64,000 bases of DNA from a virus. Shown piece by piece: positions 59,028-64,000 of the stretch. A program made the position numbers and the translations under genes. Under the pieces are notes generated by a model that did not search any database, had not been told where the DNA came from, and saw nothing but the letters and a program-made list of their open reading frames with translations. Each line of letters begins with the position of its first letter. Within the stretch, counting starts at the first letter, position 1. The stretch is taken from the IMG/VR virus record IMGVR_UViG_3300027621_000003, positions 124,001 to 188,000 of that record. The stretch is one strand, 5' to 3'.

Positions 59028-59993
59028 CTATATTTTTGATATTTGTTTTTGTAAGTTCATTATGGGTTCAATTACTTTTGTATCTACAAATTGTTCTTGC
59101 CAAGATTTTATGTGTCCTTCACCTATAAAATAAATTCCACAAACTAAATTGTTTTTAATGTATTCTCTTCTTCTTTTTGTTGCGGTTTCCGCCATGTTAG
59201 TCAATAAATTTTTACCATCTTGGTAACCAAAATTGTCTTTCTTTGAATCAAAATTTCCCCACATAATATCAAACCCACTTTGAATAAATTTTCTTATATT
59301 TTCAGGTGTTGGCTCACTTTGTAGTAATGACATTATATTTTGTGTGTTGGGTGTATTTTTTATTTGTTCAATAAACCATTTTTTATCATTATCATTAAAA
59401 GATAAACTACCATCCCAAAATAACTTTGACCCATCACCAAAAATAATTAAGTCATAAATTGAATTTATTTTCTGACCATTATTTTTTAATATGGAAAGTT
59501 GGTCTAATAAAATTTTATCTTGGTTGATTCCATCTAACTTTGCTTTAGTTTTTTCATCTACCGCATTCCCATTAGAAAAAAAAGTATACATAAAATACTT
59601 TTTGTCGGGTTGGTCATTATTTATCTTTGGTTCGTAACTTCCCTTCTCCTCAATACCATTTAACTTTAATTCTTCTTTGAAAAATCTCTCGATGTTCTTC
59701 AGGTCGTCTCCGCCTACACCCTCATAATAATACCCACAGTTTGTTGCAACTTCTTTTATATCATTAATAATTGAAGGGTCTATATCATCAAGTTCTAAGT
59801 ATACAGGGTTTTTTTCATCAAAATGTGTGACACCAATTATAAAACTATTAAGTTTTTTTCCTTCTTGTCCTTCTTGATAAGGTTGTTTAATCACAACTCC
59901 GTGATTAGTTCCTTTTACTGCAGGTTCATTTTCATCTTCTATAAGAAGACCCATCATTTCTTTAATCCTATGTATATTTTCTTGTAAGTTCAT
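59028..59993 (-). CDS. Tagged protein (RIKEMMG)
   Basis: 321 residues. MNLQENIHRIKEMMGLLIED is the same tag as the next gene and the PPK2. No recognised domain; a segment YFMYTFFSNGN is hydrophobic. Its ATG overlaps the upstream stop. Confidence 0.68.
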   Translation of the reverse strand: MNLQENIHRIKEMMGLLIEDENEPAVKGTNHGVVIKQPYQEGQEGKKLNSFIIGVTHFDEKNPVYLELDDIDPSIINDIKEVATNCGYYYEGVGGDDLKNIERFFKEELKLNGIEEKGSYEPKINNDQPDKKYFMYTFFSNGNAVDEKTKAKLDGINQDKILLDQLSILKNNGQKINSIYDLIIFGDGSKLFWDGSLSFNDNDKKWFIEQIKNTPNTQNIMSLLQSEPTPENIRKFIQSGFDIMWGNFDSKKDNFGYQDGKNLLTNMAETATKRRREYIKNNLVCGIYFIGEGHIKSWQEQFVDTKVIEPIMNLQKQISKI

Positions 59994-60499
59994 ATTAAAT
60001 TTCTGTGGTAATCTATTAATTCTTTATATGTACGCGGAAATAAATCTTTAAAGTCATCAAAACCATCTGTAACATCAACCCAATTATTTTTATTACCGTA
60101 TATATGTTTAATTATTTTTTTATCATCTTTATTTTGTAAATCAAAAACACTTCTATTAAAATTCGTTTTAATGTTATAATCCTGGTAATTATTATACATC
60201 CACGGGTCAATAATGTATCTATCGTTCATTATCGCAAAATGATGTCCTTCATCACCTTCTTCATCTGAAAAGTATACTGTATCAGGATTTTTATCTATAC
60301 TAAAACCATAAATTTTAACATCATCCCCCTCTAACATTTTTACAGCAGATGCAACATATGAACAAATAAACGAACTTCCATCTTTTTCTATCGCATTTTC
60401 AATCTCTTTAACAAATTTGGGGTCATCATAGATATATGGATTTTTACTACCTATCCCCATCATTTCTTTAATCCTATATATGTTCTCTTGTAAGTTCAT
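59990..60499 (-). CDS. Tagged Cys-His-Asp protein
   Basis: 169 residues. MNLQENIYRIKEMMGI tag. SSFICSYVASAVKML with Cys, GHHFAIMNDRYIIDPW with His and Asp, the order of papain/transglutaminase-like folds. Activity unproven. TATTTAT box 60508-60514. Confidence 0.6.
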   Translation of the reverse strand: MNLQENIYRIKEMMGIGSKNPYIYDDPKFVKEIENAIEKDGSSFICSYVASAVKMLEGDDVKIYGFSIDKNPDTVYFSDEEGDEGHHFAIMNDRYIIDPWMYNNYQDYNIKTNFNRSVFDLQNKDDKKIIKHIYGNKNNWVDVTDGFDDFKDLFPRTYKELIDYHRNLI

Positions 60500-60924
60500 T
60501 GTTCAAAATAAATATCACCACCAACTTTATTTATCATTTGTTTTATTTGAAGCCATTTATTGGACATTGGAGTGTTAGTTAAAAACAAATCACCGCCAAC
60601 GTAAGTTAAATTTTCAAGGGATTCAACTGGAGTTCCATCCAAATCCAAATTACCACCAACTGAAGTTAGACTACCAAGTGATTTGAGTGGTGTATCATAG
60701 GCGTATATATCACCTTCTACTGAAACAAGGTTTCCAAGAGATTCAACTTTTAGACCAACCAAATTTAAGTTTCCACCTAAAGAATATGGTGGGTTTCCTT
60801 TTGATTCCAAAAATTTCTGCAATCCATCCCAGTCACCAAATAATTTTACACCAGGAATTTGAAGAACCTTTTGTTCCTCCTCAAATAATCTTTTGTGTTG
60901 AGATTCAGATATTATAATCTTCAT
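60496..60924 (-). CDS. Tagged leucine-rich-repeat protein
   Basis: 142 residues. MKIIISESQHKRLFEEEQ gives IISE|S. LRRs of the form LKSLGSLTSVGGNLDLDGT repeat about every 20 residues. Tandem paralogue of 60928-61380. Confidence 0.75.
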   Translation of the reverse strand: MKIIISESQHKRLFEEEQKVLQIPGVKLFGDWDGLQKFLESKGNPPYSLGGNLNLVGLKVESLGNLVSVEGDIYAYDTPLKSLGSLTSVGGNLDLDGTPVESLENLTYVGGDLFLTNTPMSNKWLQIKQMINKVGGDIYFEQ

Positions 60925-60927
60925 ATA

Positions 60928-61380
60928 TTAATATAAAATGTTTCCTTGAACATAAACCTTATGGCTTATCGTATCTTCCATCCTTTGCTTTGAACGTGGG
61001 GATGCATCTTTAGGAAAGAGTGGAGTACCTTTCAAAACCAAACTACCACCAACAAAAGATAAGTTCCCAAGGGATTCAATTTGAGTATTACTTATATCCA
61101 TTAAACCACCAACTGAAGTTAGACTACCAAGAGATTTAAGTGGAGTATCATAAGCATATAAATCATGTTGGACTGAAACAAGGTTTCCAAGAGATTCAAC
61201 TTCCAAACCAACCAAATTTAAGTTTCCACCCAAAGAATATAATGGATTTCCTTTTGATTCCAAAAACCTTTGCAGATTATCCCAGTCATCACCAAATATT
61301 CTAATATCAGGAATGTGAAGAACCTTTTGTTCTTCCTCAAATAATCGTCTATGCTGAGATTCAGATATAATAATCTTCAT
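60928..61380 (-). CDS. Tagged leucine-rich-repeat protein
   Basis: 150 residues. MKIIISESQHRRLFEEEQ tag; LRRs such as LGSLTSVGGLMDISNTQIES. Close paralogue of the next gene, so a recent duplication. TATTTAT box 61386-61392. Confidence 0.75.
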   Translation of the reverse strand: MKIIISESQHRRLFEEEQKVLHIPDIRIFGDDWDNLQRFLESKGNPLYSLGGNLNLVGLEVESLGNLVSVQHDLYAYDTPLKSLGSLTSVGGLMDISNTQIESLGNLSFVGGSLVLKGTPLFPKDASPRSKQRMEDTISHKVYVQGNILY

Positions 61381-61439
61381 TACAAATAAATATAACCAAA
61401 CCCACCTTTTTTAAGATGGATATAATTAGGGGGACAATA

Positions 61440-61535
61440 TAACACCCGAAGGGTTCGGGAGGTCAGAGAACCGTCCGAAGGACGGGTGGACGGGGTCAGA
61501 AAAAGGGGGTGGGGGGATTTTATTTGGTTTCCGGC
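61440..61535 (-). ncRNA. GC-rich region with two C(TTCG)G hairpins
   Basis: Minus strand holds CCGTCCTTCGGACGG and ACCCTTCGGGT, each a hyperstable C(UUCG)G tetraloop hairpin, after a C-rich run. Follows the gene at 61537 and probably protects or ends its transcript. Much richer in G/C than the surroundings. Confidence 0.5.
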
Positions 61536-61536
61536 A

Positions 61537-62061
61537 TCATTCATATATTCCAACAAACAAACAATGATAAGCGGTAATACCATAATTAAAATAAATTGTG
61601 TTATTTAACATATTCTCAACGCAACCCTCAATTTGTCCATATAAAGTTTCAAGGTCTTCGTAGTCATTCAAATCAACAGAGCCATGATATTCATTATTAA
61701 ATACAGGTGAATCATTTTTGATGGAAAAATTTACATCATAACTATACCATTCCTCTACATCACCAGAACCATCAACAAGAACGATTTTACGAGGAACAAA
61801 AACAATACTATCAAGTCTTAAAGTAAACTCATCACCATCACATTCATGGTAGTTTTCAATCAAAGTCCTAACTTGTTCTTCAACTTCATCAAAGTTAAAA
61901 TTACGATATTCAAAAAGATATTTGGCAGTTTCATATTCAGATAAAGAAAAGTATTTTCCCATCTCAATAGATGGACCATTTTTATCCCAATACTTAAACA
62001 AGTAATCTTTTACAGAATTTTTTGATTCTTCCCTTAAGACCCTTTTGATTAGTTCCTTCAT
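61537..62061 (-). CDS. Tagged hypothetical protein (VLREES)
   Basis: 174 residues. MKELIKRVLREESKN gives VLRE|E. Acidic body, no recognised domain. TATTTAT box 62066-62072, 4 bases before ATG. Confidence 0.68.
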   Translation of the reverse strand: MKELIKRVLREESKNSVKDYLFKYWDKNGPSIEMGKYFSLSEYETAKYLFEYRNFNFDEVEEQVRTLIENYHECDGDEFTLRLDSIVFVPRKIVLVDGSGDVEEWYSYDVNFSIKNDSPVFNNEYHGSVDLNDYEDLETLYGQIEGCVENMLNNTIYFNYGITAYHCLFVGIYE

Positions 62062-62074
62062 ATCAATAAATACC

Positions 62075-62248
62075 TTACATTACAAAACTATCTTCCAATA
62101 ATTTAGTTACCCGTTTAATATGTCCCAAATGAACACCCCTATCTCCACCCATACGTTCCCTCATTTTCTTTTCAACATACATCTTCTCAATTTTGTCTGT
62201 ATATACACGATACTCCGACATCATCTGAATTACGGTCTTTGTTTCCAT
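62075..62248 (-). CDS. Small basic helical protein
   Basis: 57 residues, charged helix. TATCTTTG box 62253-62260, 4 bases before ATG. Ends inside the promoter region of 62061. Confidence 0.6.
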   Translation of the reverse strand: METKTVIQMMSEYRVYTDKIEKMYVEKKMRERMGGDRGVHLGHIKRVTKLLEDSFVM

Positions 62249-62277
62249 ATTACAAAGATACTAAATTAATGGGAAAT

Positions 62278-62304
62278 AAAAAACCCCTCGGTAATGGAGG
62301 GGTT
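62278..62304 (-). terminator. Rho-independent terminator
   Basis: AACCCCTC / GAGGGGTT stem overlapping the end of 62306-62578. Confidence 0.75.
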
Positions 62305-62305
62305 G

Positions 62306-62578
62306 TTAACAATCTTCTTGGGAATTAATATAATATTGAATGATATAATCTTTTAGGTTTTGTTTTACAAAATCAATAACCTCTTCAGGTTGAATCCTTT
62401 TAATACCCTCTAAATCTAAAAAGGTTTCCAATTCATAAATTACCCCAATATAAAAATAAGATTCATTTGAATAATCACAGGGGTACATATTATCCAATAC
62501 AACATCCAATACTTTTTTAATATAATAAAACCTTCTTCTTAATGACGTGTTCTGTTCCTCAGTGATAATGATTTTCAT
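62306..62578 (-). CDS. Small tagged protein (IITEEQ)
   Basis: 90 residues. MKIIITEEQN gives IITE|E. Paralogous to 58551-58844. TATTTAT box 62584-62590. Confidence 0.65.
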   Translation of the reverse strand: MKIIITEEQNTSLRRRFYYIKKVLDVVLDNMYPCDYSNESYFYIGVIYELETFLDLEGIKRIQPEEVIDFVKQNLKDYIIQYYINSQEDC

Positions 62579-62609
62579 ATTCCATAAATATACGGGAGGG
62601 TAAAATAGG

Positions 62610-62671
62610 AAAATTTTCCCAAAAATTCTATTTCACATATAGGGTATCTTCATAAGAAGGGGGGTCATGTT
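62610..62671 (-). repeat. Intergenic repeat, copy 1
   Basis: About 62 bases nearly identical to 63482-63544 (shared TTCTATTTCACATATAGGG and CTTCATAAGAAGGGGGGTC), both just upstream of tagged genes. Confidence 0.75.
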
Positions 62672-62683
62672 TATAGGAAATAA

Positions 62684-62707
62684 AAAACCCCTCTGTTGGG
62701 AGGGGTT
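62684..62707 (-). terminator. Rho-independent terminator
   Basis: AACCCCTC-TGTTGG-GAGGGGTT; follows 62729-63427. Confidence 0.78.
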
Positions 62708-62728
62708 CCAAGTATTTTTTTAAATGTA

Positions 62729-63427
62729 TTACCCACAAGGTACTACACTATCTTTAACCGTACTGGCAAACCAGTTAATTTGTAATGTATCATCTTTACG
62801 TTGAATTATTTTATCAAAAGGAATTTTTACACAAACGTTATAAAGAAACTTTTGTTGAGGATATTTTTCGGTGCCTGCTTCATAAGAGTCCACATCATAA
62901 TACTCTATTGATTCTGCTTTGATAATAATACCATCTTTGTCTTTACGGATAACTTTAGCACCCTCGATGTCTACGAACAACTCTCTTTTATCTCCCATTG
63001 TACTTGAATAAGTATATGACCTACCAATAATCATTTGTCTATTAGTGATAAGACGAATTACCGTACCAGGATTGTACATTGAATTTTGTTTCTGAGACTC
63101 ATCTTCTTGTTGATTAACCAATTTCATTATCAAATTATAATCAATATGATATTCATTCTGTAACCATTGGTCCAAGTTTTGACCATCTTGAACACCAAAT
63201 GCTTTTTTAACCCCTTCCCAATCCTGCTTGTTATTAATTCTGTTTACTATAGTTTGTTGAATGTTTTTTGCGGCGTCGCTTGTAACATTTAACCCCGTCA
63301 TCAATTCTTTGAAATAATCAGCAATTTCTTTGTAGTCTTGTGGGGTAAGTTTTTTGGCTTGTTCACTAATTACTCTTCTAACAATTCTTGTTAAATCTGA
63401 TTCTGTTAATCTTATAATTTTTTTCAT
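62729..63427 (-). CDS. Tagged hypothetical protein (VISEQ)
   Basis: 232 residues. The tag MKKIIRLTESDLTRIVRRV ends VISE|Q. No recognised domain; C-terminal beta-rich half. TATTTAT box 63445-63451. Confidence 0.7.
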   Translation of the reverse strand: MKKIIRLTESDLTRIVRRVISEQAKKLTPQDYKEIADYFKELMTGLNVTSDAAKNIQQTIVNRINNKQDWEGVKKAFGVQDGQNLDQWLQNEYHIDYNLIMKLVNQQEDESQKQNSMYNPGTVIRLITNRQMIIGRSYTYSSTMGDKRELFVDIEGAKVIRKDKDGIIIKAESIEYYDVDSYEAGTEKYPQQKFLYNVCVKIPFDKIIQRKDDTLQINWFASTVKDSVVPCG

Positions 63428-63481
63428 ATTAATTTTCTTTAGTTATAAATATATTAAAAAGAGAAAAGGAGTATTTTTCCC

Positions 63482-63544
63482 AAAATTTTCCAAAAATTCT
63501 ATTTCACATATAGGGGGTACCTTCATAAGAAGGGGGGTCATGTT
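63482..63544 (-). repeat. Intergenic repeat, copy 2
   Basis: Second copy of 62610-62671, two extra G in the middle. It may be a regulatory or recombination element. Further short inverted repeats (CCCGAACGG) follow to 63605. Confidence 0.7.
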
Positions 63545-63626
63545 CCCGAACGGTATTTTTTATAACCATATGTCCCCCACCCATATAATATATTCCCGAA
63601 CGGGAAACAATTCAGGGATGGGCAAT

Positions 63627-63656
63627 AAAAAACCCCTCTTTATGGGAGGGGGTCTT
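63627..63656 (-). terminator. Rho-independent terminator
   Basis: ACCCCTC / GAGGGGGT stem following 63670-64000 on the minus strand. Confidence 0.75.
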
Positions 63657-63669
63657 TAAATTAGTTTTA

Positions 63670-64000
63670 TTAATTATCAGGAGTAATCGGCATCGGTAAA
63701 TCAATTCCGATTTTTTTATCAGGAAGTACCTCACCCACCTTACTAAAGAATTTAGATGATGCCTTTTGAAAGTCTTGGTCATATACTTGAGCCAATATCT
63801 TCCCTGTTGTAATGTCAGTTAATTTAACGTAGGTTGCAAATACGTCTTTCCAAACACAAACCATGTATGGGGTTTTAGTCCCCGTCCCACCTGTTCCTGT
63901 ATTACTATTACATAAAGGATTCTCAGATGTTCCTTGTTGTTTTTGAGGTGTAGACTGTTCCACTAAGTATCTACCCTCTAATCTCTTGTTTGCGTCTTCC
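63670..64000 (-). CDS. Hypothetical protein, 5' end outside the window
   Basis: At least 110 codons stay open to the right edge. In-frame sequence before residue VEQS includes GRYLVEQ, an xxE|Q match to other tags, so it is probably a tagged late gene. A GTG within would be an artificial start. Gly/Thr-rich middle, then an unrecognised domain. Confidence 0.6.
   Translation of the reverse strand, partial: EDANKRLEGRYLVEQSTPQKQQGTSENPLCNSNTGTGGTGTKTPYMVCVWKDVFATYVKLTDITTGKILAQVYDQDFQKASSKFFSKVGEVLPDKKIGIDLPMPITPDN

Overview
The window reads as a segment of a large, AT-rich, tailed-phage genome infecting a Bacteroidota host. Evidence for the host: dozens of genes carry the Bacteroidota sigma-type box TAnnTTTG a few bases before the ATG, and secreted proteins have typical signal peptides ending AQAQ or AKAQ. 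Evidence for a phage: tiny, tightly packed, mostly unrecognised genes; many peptidoglycan hydrolases; phage families (DUF4314-like, DUF5872-like, HNH, holin-like proteins); a phage tmRNA; and 28 tRNA genes covering all 20 amino acids, plus one tRNA-shaped gene. No capsid, terminase or polymerase gene lies in this window, so phage assignment is inference.

Layout. 1-6.4 kb: partial M20 peptidase, a WCTA-domain protein, tmRNA, M23 endopeptidase and a GAF-like membrane protein. 6.6-16.3 kb: tRNA region. Array 1 (about 8.4-9.14 kb) and array 2 (15.06-16.08 kb) are each preceded by the same arrangement: a short leader ORF, a terminator hairpin and an identical 21-base boxA-like element. In both, the end of the leader ORF can pair with the upstream arm of the terminator, and leader codons mirror the amino acids of the downstream tRNAs. 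This looks like a translation-coupled attenuator controlling phage tRNA arrays and is the main discovery candidate. Between tRNAs are structured RNAs and a tRNA-shaped RNA with a GNRA-capped arm in place of the anticodon loop. 16.3-22.9 kb: metallopeptidase, HAD hydrolase, flavodoxin-fold protein, HNH protein, ClpP. 23-31 kb: virion-like tagged proteins. 31-42 kb: thioesterase, tRNA-Ser pair, LpxH-like phosphoesterase with a glycosyltransferase, tagged PPK2, GH19 lysin, receiver-like protein, and an iscU-paaA-iscA operon. 42-64 kb: many small tagged proteins, several further cell-wall hydrolases, a repeat protein and LRR paralogues.

Two promoter classes appear. TAnnTTTG boxes (host type) precede metabolic, regulatory and secreted genes. 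A second box, TATTTAT on the coding strand, most often 4-6 bases before ATG, precedes about 40 genes. Most proteins of that second class begin with a short amphipathic tag ending in [L/I/V]xE followed by Q, S, N, G, A, D or E. This resembles capsid-targeting sequences cut by T4-type prohead protease. The window may therefore hold a late regulon of proteins packaged in the virion, including lysozymes, glycine-zipper membrane proteins and a polyphosphate kinase.
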